DNA from: Porphyromonas cangingivalis | GTDB taxonomy: Bacteria; Bacteroidota; Bacteroidia; Bacteroidales; Porphyromonadaceae | Assembly (NCBI RefSeq): GCF_900638305.1 | Contig: NZ_LR134506.1 | Span: 434,001-498,000, forward strand | DNA: 64,000 nucleotides | Reading direction: 5' to 3' | Shown here: positions 56,685 to 64,000 of the stretch, one piece after another | How the letters are laid out: the number at the start of each line of letters is the position of its first letter | Position numbering within the stretch: the first letter of the stretch is position 1 | Notes under the pieces: model-generated | Database searches by the model: none | Told to the model about the DNA's origin: nothing | What the model saw: only the letters and a program-made list of their open reading frames with translations | Position numbers and translations under genes: made by a program

Positions 56685-59600
56685 TTAAAATTTAATATTC
56701 AGACCAACAGTAAACTTTCTGTTGAGCGGATAGCTATCTCCGGTATCCTTCCCTGTATGAGGATCGATGATCTCCGGATCTATACCTGAGTAGTTTGTGA
56801 GCAAGAACAAGTTCTCTCCGGACAAATATACACGAAGGGTCTTCATCCCCAATTTTTTAGTGTATGTCTCCGGTATGGTGTAAGATAGGATAAGCTGCTT
56901 AAGTCTGAGGAAGCTGACATTCTCTATATTGGATGCGATATCTCCATCGAACTGTCCTCTATAACCATTATCAGAGAATTCCAATGATGGGTAGTCCGCA
57001 TTGTCACCCGGCTTTTCCCAGAATTTATACCTTTCGGGATCATCCATGAGTGTGCCGAAAGATTTGTTGAAGTTAAATGCACTGCTTTTCACCATATTCA
57101 TTACTTTACGAGAGAGCGAATAGTTGAAGAGCATATTCAGCCTGAAGCCTTTCCACGAGAAAGTGTTGGTAAAACCTCCATAAGCAAGAGGAATCGTACT
57201 GCCGGCATAGTATCTGTCTTGAAGGTCGATCCTTCCGTCAGAATTTTGGTCTTTGATCTTGCGTCCTCCGACTCTGAGTGGATACTGTTCGCCACCTATG
57301 TAGAGAGGGCGACGATAACCTCTTTGGTCATAATAGTAAGGTATTTCTTCTTCTCTTTGGACAATACCTTCATCCTTGTAGGTGTAGATTCCGTAGATCG
57401 GACGTCCAAGGACCTTGTCATCCAAGTCAATATTGCCATATGACTTTCTGAACATATTCCAGTTGCGAGAGATATTGAAGTCTACACTCCAATTGAATGC
57501 CTTATCTCTTAGGATATCTGCGTGTAGCTCAAGCTCCACACCTTCATTTGATATGGCAGAAGAGTTGTCCCACTTTTCGCTCAACAGATATACGTCTCCG
57601 GGGAGGGGGATCTGCATTAGGAGAGCACTGGAGTATTTGTAGTAGTAGTCGAGTTTTAGCTTCAAGCGATAGTTGAGGAGGTCAAGGTCAAGACCGAAGT
57701 CGTACTGATCACTCTTCTCCCAAGTCAATTTGTTATTGGCGATGATCGATGGCTGCAAGCCCAACTCTCCAAAAAAGTTGTTATTCTCTTGCATGATACC
57801 GTGAGCGAGATAGGCTTCTTGGAACTTCTGACCCGAACGTCCCCATGAAGCTCTAAGCTTACCAAAGCTCAACCACCAGAAGTCTCTCATGAATGGTTCA
57901 TAACTGAATGCCCAACCAAGAGCGACAGCAGGGAACATACCCCACCTTACCTTGCTACCAAATACAGAAGATCCGTCAGAACGTAACGAAAGGTCTGCAA
58001 GATACTTCTTCTTGTAGTTGTAGGAGAAGCGCCCCAAATAACTCATCATGATCTGCTCTTCAAAGTTTGTAGTAACCTTTTGGAGAGCTTCGTGATTTCC
58101 GGCTGCATCGATGCGGATCTGAGGCCAAGCGTCCCCTATATAGTGGATGTTATTACCCGGTCCACCATATGCCATGCCTGTGATAGACTCTATCGCATCT
58201 CTGTTGAAGGTGACACCACCTGTGAAATCAAAATTGTGAGTATCTCCGATGTTTTTGGTGTAGTTGAAGATATTCTCATTTTGAATAGAAGTCATCCCAT
58301 AGACTCGTCCTTGTGAGCTTGTGAGATTGTTAAAGTTGAGGTAGTTTGGTGTAAATCGGTTAGATCGAGTCAAGTAGTGATTTACAGCAGCTGAAGAACT
58401 AAGAGTAAGGCCCTTGATTACGTTGTATTGTAGCCCAAGATTGAGTCTTACGTTGTAGTTGCTGTTTTTCTCTTCAATATCTCGAAGCTGTTGTACAGCT
58501 ATTTCTTCTGCTATAGAACCCTTCCCAGGGAGTAGAGAAGGGGTTTGCTTAGGGTCTATTGTTAGTCCCTGTGCACGACCCTGATCACCTCCAGCTTTGC
58601 TCATGTATGCGAGATTCACGTTTGCAAACCCCTTGAGTTTTGGTGTTAGGTTTATATCAAGATTGGACATGAAGCTGACACGGCTGAACTTTGAGTTGAT
58701 CATAATACCACTCTCATCGTACACACCGGTACTTATCATATATCTTACGTTCTCTGTCCCACCTGTCGCAGTGAGGTCAGCCTTTACGACCTTTCCGACA
58801 CGGAATGCATAATCGTACCAGTTCGTTCTGTTGTTATAGAATGTGTTGAGAGAGTCCTGTACGAGTGTTGGTAAACGTCTGTCTTCATCCAAGAGGTTAC
58901 CATTGCGCCATAAATAGTCGTAGGAACCACCATAGTTAGGATCCCAGCCATAGCTGTCTTTATGGTTCTTGGGGATGATACTACTTTCTGTTCCCCAATC
59001 ATAGTTCGCAATGACCTGCTTTTTCGCCTGCTTGATACGGAAGTCTCTCTCTCTCTTACCGATCACTTGAAGAGGGGTACGAGGTAGCCATGTAAAAGAC
59101 TGAGAAACACTTACGTTGAACTCGCTTTTTCCGGCTTTCCCCTTTTTTGTTGTGACCAAAACGACCCCATTACCTGCACGAGAACCATAAAGGATCGCTG
59201 ACGCAGCATCCTTAAGAACCTCTACAGACTCGATCGTCGATGGATCCAAACTTGCCAACGGGTTGATCCCGGCAGTCTCTTCTGAAGAGTCTGTCTTCAC
59301 CGGTACACCGTCAATGACGAATAGCGGAGAACCATTGTTTATACCCTTCTGATTCAAAGAGCTATGTCCACGTATTACAATGCTTGTGCCGCCACCACCA
59401 GGAGAACCGGAGAGGTTGGTTACTTCGACCCCGGACATTTGTCCTTGAAGTAATGTTTCGACTGAAGGAGTAGGCATGTCTTGTATGCGTTCTCCTTTGA
59501 TCGAAGACATTGAGCCGACGATCTCTCTTGTGTTACGCTCCCCATAAGCGATGACAGAGACCTCCCCAAGCGTGTTTACAGACTCTTTCATTACTATTTT

Positions 59601-60170
59601 TATCGGTTTGCCCACGGTGTACTTTACAGTCTGTGGTTCAAACCCTACGCTGGTTACGATGATCTCTCCCTGATTGGCATTGACCTCCAACTTGAAGTCT
59701 CCGTCAAGCCCTGTCCTACAACCGGACTTTGTCCCCTTGAGCTGTATCGTTACATAGGGTAGGGGGCTACCATTGGCTTCCTGCACAACCCCGGTTATTG
59801 ACTTGCCGGTCTGTGCAGCAGTTGAGGCCGTTTGAAGTTTGTAGACTGTTACCTTTTTCCCCTCTACCTTGTAGGTAAATGGAGAGCCATTAAGGATTTC
59901 TTGGATGGCTTTTAGTGGTGCAGCATTGTCAAAAGAAACTGTCAATGTCTTAGGATAAGACTTGACGTCATTGTCATAGGTAACACTATATTCCGTCTGA
60001 GCCGAAATGAAATCCAGTATTGATGCCAGGCTCTTTTCTCTGAAGGAAACGGAAACCACCTTCTTCTTCACTTGTGCACGAACCTCATTGGTCAGGGCAT
60101 AGTTCGTTCCCAAAATCAGGGATAGCCCTATGAGTAGTCGTCCAACATTTACAAATAGTCTATTCATCAT
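56685..60170 (-). CDS. SusC/RagA TonB-linked outer membrane transporter with STN domain
   Basis: 1161 residues. Signal peptide about 1-33, an STN domain about 40-108, a CarboxypepD_reg-like domain about 124-210, a plug domain beginning near VSVIAYGERNTREIVGSMSSIKGE, then a large barrel with SusC-type motifs (LKDAASAILYGSRAGNGVVLVTTKKG). STN domains normally signal to FecR-type anti-sigma factors, but none is near. The start could be the ATG one codon on. A -7 box 126 bp upstream drives the six-gene operon. Confidence 0.95.
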   Translation of the reverse strand: MMNRLFVNVGRLLIGLSLILGTNYALTNEVRAQVKKKVVSVSFREKSLASILDFISAQTEYSVTYDNDVKSYPKTLTVSFDNAAPLKAIQEILNGSPFTYKVEGKKVTVYKLQTASTAAQTGKSITGVVQEANGSPLPYVTIQLKGTKSGCRTGLDGDFKLEVNANQGEIIVTSVGFEPQTVKYTVGKPIKIVMKESVNTLGEVSVIAYGERNTREIVGSMSSIKGERIQDMPTPSVETLLQGQMSGVEVTNLSGSPGGGGTSIVIRGHSSLNQKGINNGSPLFVIDGVPVKTDSSEETAGINPLASLDPSTIESVEVLKDAASAILYGSRAGNGVVLVTTKKGKAGKSEFNVSVSQSFTWLPRTPLQVIGKRERDFRIKQAKKQVIANYDWGTESSIIPKNHKDSYGWDPNYGGSYDYLWRNGNLLDEDRRLPTLVQDSLNTFYNNRTNWYDYAFRVGKVVKADLTATGGTENVRYMISTGVYDESGIMINSKFSRVSFMSNLDINLTPKLKGFANVNLAYMSKAGGDQGRAQGLTIDPKQTPSLLPGKGSIAEEIAVQQLRDIEEKNSNYNVRLNLGLQYNVIKGLTLSSSAAVNHYLTRSNRFTPNYLNFNNLTSSQGRVYGMTSIQNENIFNYTKNIGDTHNFDFTGGVTFNRDAIESITGMAYGGPGNNIHYIGDAWPQIRIDAAGNHEALQKVTTNFEEQIMMSYLGRFSYNYKKKYLADLSLRSDGSSVFGSKVRWGMFPAVALGWAFSYEPFMRDFWWLSFGKLRASWGRSGQKFQEAYLAHGIMQENNNFFGELGLQPSIIANNKLTWEKSDQYDFGLDLDLLNYRLKLKLDYYYKYSSALLMQIPLPGDVYLLSEKWDNSSAISNEGVELELHADILRDKAFNWSVDFNISRNWNMFRKSYGNIDLDDKVLGRPIYGIYTYKDEGIVQREEEIPYYYDQRGYRRPLYIGGEQYPLRVGGRKIKDQNSDGRIDLQDRYYAGSTIPLAYGGFTNTFSWKGFRLNMLFNYSLSRKVMNMVKSSAFNFNKSFGTLMDDPERYKFWEKPGDNADYPSLEFSDNGYRGQFDGDIASNIENVSFLRLKQLILSYTIPETYTKKLGMKTLRVYLSGENLFLLTNYSGIDPEIIDPHTGKDTGDSYPLNRKFTVGLNIKF

Positions 60171-60295
60171 AAGAAATAGTACACCCTTAACACAATTTGA
60201 TTGAGTGATGAAAAAAATGATCCCCGCAGGCAGTATAAGGGGTACACATAAAATCCTGCCCGGAGGAGCATTTCAAAACTAAAAATATATGAGCC

Positions 60296-60303
60296 CAAAG
60301 ATA
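60296..60303 (-). promoter_or_regulatory. -7 box of the susCD operon
   Basis: TATCTTTG on the minus strand. Transcript start near 60289 gives a leader of about 119 nt before susC; long leaders are common for susC genes. Confidence 0.55.
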
Positions 60304-60739
60304 TACAAAAAAAGAACGCATAATAGTAATATTAACAACCGCAACCCTTGTGATAACTAAGAGTTAACAACTGTATTAGGTGCTAGGATATGATAAAATA
60401 TATAGGGAGTTCTTTATCTCGATATTAAAACGATAGAATCCCGTCTTTTTTTATTTCTTTTATCTGCCTCTTGTCCTTATCTGTCGACATGTCTGTGTTT
60501 GGTGAGAGTTTATCTTCGGGGATTTATTTTTTGATTATTTAATATCTGATATGTTTGCTGGGTTTGTTCGTAAATATTTTTATGATCTGTGGATGCTTTT
60601 ACTTGTGCTTTGTGATGTTATATAAGTAAATACTTGTTCTTGTCCTTATTATGAAAAAAATAACACAATGCTTATGAGTTTCTATATGATTATTTCAATA
60701 TCCCATCTGTTGCTCATTATCAGAATAATACCATTGAAC

Positions 60740-60767
60740 CTATTGTAATAACACAATAGTATTTTTT
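60740..60767 (+). terminator. Weak plus-oriented hairpin with T run
   Basis: 7-bp stem CTATTGT / ACAATAG with an AATAAC loop followed by TATTTTTT on the plus strand. No annotated plus-strand gene precedes it. It is AT-rich and may not terminate. Confidence 0.3.
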
Positions 60768-60774
60768 GCAAGCT

Positions 60775-62652
60775 TTAGTGAATGAGTTCACCGGACTCTG
60801 TTATGAGGAAGATTGTAATGGTTCCTTCCGGAATCAGAGGGGCACAGACTTCGTAGCATTTGTGAGCAAGGAGGGTATAAAATGGAGTTGTGGTTTGTGG
60901 ATCCTTGGTGCGATATTTCGGAATGATTTCCCATATTTCTCTGGCCAAGGTAATTTTTGAGATAGCCTCAATTTCGTTCGATGTGCACCCTGCTTCTTGG
61001 GCAAGAGACCGGATGAAGTCTTTGTTCATCACCACTTTCTTGCTATGGGTATCAAGGTTGCCCTCTGCAAGTTTGACTGCCTTACCGATCATTACGCCCA
61101 TGGTGAGGTGCTTGAAGCCTTCTTCAGCTGCAGCTTTTACTGTCTCTCCGATAAAATTCCCATAGTGAACAAATCCTTGAGAGGGTAGGTCAGGATAAAG
61201 GGCTCTAAGATACTTTTCGCTTTTCGCTCCTGAGTTGATAACAAGGCGGTCAAGTCCCATAGATTTAGCTACGCGTACTTCTGCTTTTATCGAATTGACA
61301 AATGCTTCTGATGAAAAAGGCTTGACTATTCCGGAGGTGCCTATGATGGAGATGCCTCCGATGATGCCAATTTTGGGATTGAAGGTTCGTTTGGCGAGTT
61401 CTGCTCCTGCAGGGACAGAGATGATGATGTCCACACCTATGGATGTGTCTTCGCAGTAAAGGTGACGGAGGCGAGTGATTTCACGTATCATCATCATGCG
61501 AGGGGTGGGGTTGATTGCTGGCTCTCCGATCTTCAATCCTAAGCCGGGAAGAGTCACCACCCCCACCCCTTTTCCTTGTAAAAAGCGAATATCGGAATGG
61601 GTGTCATTCAGAGCGACAGTTGAGCAGATGGCTGTACCGTTTGTGACATCGGGGTCATCCCCCGAGTATTTTTTTACCACACACGTTACTTTTTCTTCCG
61701 AAGAGATGTCTGTGGTTTCGATAGGTATGGTTATAGGTTCATCGTTTGGGAGAGATATGGTACATTCGCCAAGTATCTTTCCGGTAAGTAGTGTTGTCAT
61801 TGCAGCCGTTGTTGCCGCTGTTGCGCACGAACCGGTTGTGTAGCCGATCTTCAAGTCATAGAAGAGCGGTAGTATCTCTTCGATGGATCGTCTGAGTCCA
61901 TACTTGCCGTAGACGATAGAATGGGGAGGATAAGGTAAGGCTGGGCGACGTATCACCAAGACGGGGATCCCCATTTCGAGAGCTACATCGGTCTTGTCTG
62001 TAAACCCTCCGGCATCTCCACTCTCCTTGGTTATGATTGCCTGTGGTCGGATGCGTTGAAAGAGACTTCTGTCATCTCTTGTCTCATCATAGAAGAGGAT
62101 ACGCTCTCTGGGAAAAGAGGCTTTGTCTACTTCTTCGAGAGACTCAGGGCGTTTCATTATACGGAAATAAGTCTCTTCGTGTCGCTGCCAAAAGTCCTTT
62201 AGTGCTTTGATGGTATTGACTCCGGTAAGTGCCAATAGTCTTGTGATACCTTGTTTCTCCATATAACTTATGGCTTCAGTATAGGTGTCGAACCAGTGCA
62301 TTTGGTCGTTACGTTCGGGAAACTTTCGTTCGATGCGCACGACCGGGATATCACATACATTGGCGGTCATTCCTATATTTCGATGTACATTCATCGCGAA
62401 AGGATGAGCAGCATCGATGATAAGTCCGATATCATTTTGTCTACAAAAGTCTGTCATCTCCATGGCATCGAAGCCCCCTGAAATTCTTATACCATGGACA
62501 CAATCGATCTTTTGAGAGTCGCTCTTGGTAGAGTAATAATAGGGTTTGTTGGCTTCGTCACAAGTCTGTACTGCGATTCTGCCTTCGGTTGTGCCTCCGA
62601 TGATGAGAATTTTTGGAGGTACGACTGATGTGTCGTGGGAGACATTTGACAT
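60775..62652 (-). CDS. CobK-CbiD fusion: precorrin-6A reductase / cobalt-precorrin-5B methyltransferase
   Basis: 625 residues joining two corrin-ring enzymes. Residues about 13-255 are the CobK/CbiJ reductase (IIGGTTEGRIAV, DAAHPFAMNVHRN, LLALTGVNTIKAL, ITKESGDAGG). From about 268 comes CbiD, the C-1 methyltransferase, opening with GYTTGSCATAATTAA and containing NPTPRMMM, IIGTSGIVKP and the MGLDRLVINSGAKSE-like segment. No break of frame. It lies 8 bp after cobI in the vitamin B12 run. Confidence 0.92.
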   Translation of the reverse strand: MSNVSHDTSVVPPKILIIGGTTEGRIAVQTCDEANKPYYYSTKSDSQKIDCVHGIRISGGFDAMEMTDFCRQNDIGLIIDAAHPFAMNVHRNIGMTANVCDIPVVRIERKFPERNDQMHWFDTYTEAISYMEKQGITRLLALTGVNTIKALKDFWQRHEETYFRIMKRPESLEEVDKASFPRERILFYDETRDDRSLFQRIRPQAIITKESGDAGGFTDKTDVALEMGIPVLVIRRPALPYPPHSIVYGKYGLRRSIEEILPLFYDLKIGYTTGSCATAATTAAMTTLLTGKILGECTISLPNDEPITIPIETTDISSEEKVTCVVKKYSGDDPDVTNGTAICSTVALNDTHSDIRFLQGKGVGVVTLPGLGLKIGEPAINPTPRMMMIREITRLRHLYCEDTSIGVDIIISVPAGAELAKRTFNPKIGIIGGISIIGTSGIVKPFSSEAFVNSIKAEVRVAKSMGLDRLVINSGAKSEKYLRALYPDLPSQGFVHYGNFIGETVKAAAEEGFKHLTMGVMIGKAVKLAEGNLDTHSKKVVMNKDFIRSLAQEAGCTSNEIEAISKITLAREIWEIIPKYRTKDPQTTTPFYTLLAHKCYEVCAPLIPEGTITIFLITESGELIH

Positions 62653-62660
62653 AGACGAAA

Positions 62661-63365
62661 CTATCTCTTGATGATCATTATGGCAAAGTAAGGAAACTTT
62701 CGAGAGCGGATGAAATCCCTATCAGACGTGTAGATCTCCCTATCCGGTAGTCCGACATTTTCAAAGTAATGAAATGTGGCATCCGGGATGCTTTGCATCG
62801 CTTTCTTGATGGCTTCTTCGTGCAGGGACAGCTTCATGATAACGACGGTTCCACCCTGACCCAAGATGGCTGAGATACGTTCGGTCGTGATATTTGTCGG
62901 GATGACATTGAGCACTTCATCTTGGCTTACGATGTGTAGCCGTGCCAATGCACCACAAGCTATGAAGGCCGGTACGCCTGCCACACGTCCTGTGTCTATT
63001 CCCATCTCAAAGAGGTAATCCGAAATATAATGTGCTGATGAGTAAAACCCACAGTCGCCCTCTGCAACGAATGCGATTTCTTTGCCACTCTCATAATCTT
63101 CACGAATTCTTTTTGCAACTGTAAGGTAAGCCTCCTCAGCACCACTGCGTTCTCTGCTCATTGGGACATGAAAGAGCTCGATCTTTTGTTTGTCAATCCC
63201 AACTTCCAGCATGATGTCCAATGAACGAGAGACTACCTTTTCTTTGAGTATGGTTGCAGGGCAGTATATGGTATCAACCTTTTGTAATGTCCTTAGAGCC
63301 TTTAAGGTGATCAGTTCGGGATCTCCCGGGCCGAGGGAGACACAGATGGGTAAAGTTGTAGACAT
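62661..63365 (-). CDS. cobI: Precorrin-2 C20-methyltransferase
   Basis: SAM-dependent methylation of C-20 of (cobalt-)precorrin-2; CbiL in the anaerobic pathway. 234 residues. Shows the tetrapyrrole methylase N-terminus SLGPGDPELITLKAL, IYCPATILKEK, and the EGDCGFYSSAHYI segment in the place of the family GDP motif. 11 bp after cobM. Confidence 0.92.
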   Translation of the reverse strand: MSTTLPICVSLGPGDPELITLKALRTLQKVDTIYCPATILKEKVVSRSLDIMLEVGIDKQKIELFHVPMSRERSGAEEAYLTVAKRIREDYESGKEIAFVAEGDCGFYSSAHYISDYLFEMGIDTGRVAGVPAFIACGALARLHIVSQDEVLNVIPTNITTERISAILGQGGTVVIMKLSLHEEAIKKAMQSIPDATFHYFENVGLPDREIYTSDRDFIRSRKFPYFAIMIIKR

Positions 63366-63376
63366 ATGCTTGGGTA

Positions 63377-64000
63377 TTACTTTCGGAATAGGTGTTTGAA
63401 TTCGTCTGCATACAGGCGAGACAAGCCTTGTCGGTTGTCTATGGCATCACCCACTACGATCATTGTTGTAAGTGTGAGTCCATTTTCCTTTACAATTTTA
63501 GCTAAGTTCCGGAGTTGACCACGATAGATGCGCTCGTCCTTCCAAGTCAGTTTATAGCAGGCTGCAACAGGCGTCTGCGGTGGGTAGTGTTCGAGAAGTT
63601 GTTGTTGGACATCATCGACGATACCCGCACTTAGGAAGATGCACATTGTGCTGCGAGATCGAGCCAGTTGGTGCAGTTTTTCACCATCGGGCATCGGTGT
63701 GCGCCCTTCTCCTCGTGTTAGGATTATAGTTTGCACCTTTTCTGGTATGGTAAACTGACTGCGAAGTGCAGCTGCCGCAGCTTGAAATGAGGATATTCCG
63801 GGGGTGATATGATATGATATTCCGTGGGCGTCGAAGAGAGCCATTTGCTCTTGTATGGCTCCATAGATACAAGGGTCTCCTGTATGTAGGCGAACGATAA
63901 GTTTTCCTTTGTCGTAGAACTCCTTCATAATCTCGAACTGTTCTTCAAGACTCATTGATGCAGAGCTTCGTACGACTGCACCAGGCTTTGCATAGTGAGT
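63377..64000 (-). CDS. cobM: Precorrin-4 C11-methyltransferase (5' part beyond window)
   Basis: Adds the C-11 methyl group in corrin synthesis (CobM/CbiF). The window holds the last 207 codons; the frame continues without stop to base 64000 ([21 protein letters not shown]...), so the ATG at 63955 is internal and the true start is outside. Family segments: [30 protein letters not shown] and [13 protein letters not shown]. Any further fused domain upstream cannot be excluded. Confidence 0.9.
   Translation of the reverse strand, partial: THYAKPGAVVRSSASMSLEEQFEIMKEFYDKGKLIVRLHTGDPCIYGAIQEQMALFDAHGISYHITPGISSFQAAAAALRSQFTIPEKVQTIILTRGEGRTPMPDGEKLHQLARSRSTMCIFLSAGIVDDVQQQLLEHYPPQTPVAACYKLTWKDERIYRGQLRNLAKIVKENGLTLTTMIVVGDAIDNRQGLSRLYADEFKHLFRK

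Larger units (their letters stand above)
60171..60774. other. 600-bp AT-rich intergenic region
   Basis: No credible coding sequence. Contains the susC -7 box (60296-60303), an isolated plus-strand -7-like box (60550-60557) and a plus-oriented weak hairpin with T run (60740-60767). Its left part, about 120 nt, would be the susC leader. Confidence 0.6.

Overview
This is a 64 kb piece of a Bacteroidales chromosome, most likely a Porphyromonas-type organism. Supporting signs are the SusC/SusD (RagA/RagB) pair, many promoters with the Bacteroidetes -7 box TAnnTTTG (nearly always TATCTTTG), weak ribosome binding sites, a DUF4837-type lipoprotein beside pdxA, a class 1B dihydroorotate dehydrogenase pair, and agmatine and histidine catabolism genes. 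Genus-level placement is inference. No rRNA, tRNA or CRISPR array was seen. Most of the window is ordinary chromosomal backbone with one complete insertion sequence.

Layout. 1-5.4 kb (minus strand): urocanate hydratase (cut by the window edge), rsgA, frr, pyrH, then an ABC-F ATPase. 5.8-12.2 kb (plus): a small membrane protein, a 5'-nucleotidase-like HAD protein, and the rimP-nusA-infB-cvpA block, whose leader carries a terminator hairpin between promoter and first gene. 12.3-15.9 kb (plus): sufB-sufC-sufD, closed by a strong terminator. 16.06-17.39 kb: an intact 1332-bp IS256-family element with an 8-bp target duplication. 17.5-23.7 kb (minus): aguA-aguB (agmatine to putrescine), glgB, a mannose-6-phosphate isomerase and a THUMP-like methyltransferase. 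24-31 kb (plus): smpB, flavodoxin, then pyrK-pyrD-mgtC-ogt-PBP1A. 31-32.3 kb (minus): murI and yccF. 32.7-35.6 kb (plus): a His-rich small exported protein and a TonB-dependent receptor. 35.7-37.3 kb (plus): metK behind a leader that closely matches a SAM-II riboswitch.

37.4-49.3 kb (minus) is a long, tightly packed run: DUF4837 lipoprotein, pdxA, a TagD-like cytidylyltransferase, an SDR, a CDP-alcohol phosphatidyltransferase, an acyltransferase, a Kef-type antiporter, a lipid kinase, a YbaK deacylase, a CapA-like lipoprotein and a GH13 amylase. Its centre looks like a polar-lipid pathway of unknown product, in which two enzymes have non-canonical catalytic motifs.

49.8-60.2 kb (minus) is a six-gene outer-membrane locus: SusC (with STN domain), SusD, a FAS1-like lipoprotein, a small lipoprotein, an exported thioredoxin-domain protein and an exported M16 metalloprotease. 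The pairing of a TonB-dependent importer with an M16 protease recalls the Fus (FusA/FusC) and YddB/PqqL systems of Proteobacteria, so protein or peptide import with periplasmic reduction and cleavage is the leading hypothesis. 60.8-64 kb (minus): corrin-ring genes (a CobK-CbiD fusion, cobI/cbiL, and a cobM/cbiF cut by the window end).

The best leads are the SusCD-thioredoxin-M16 locus, the lipid cluster, the SAM-II leader with an overlapping small reading frame, the attenuator-like rimP-nusA leader, and a 22-bp repeat shared by two distant intergenic regions.
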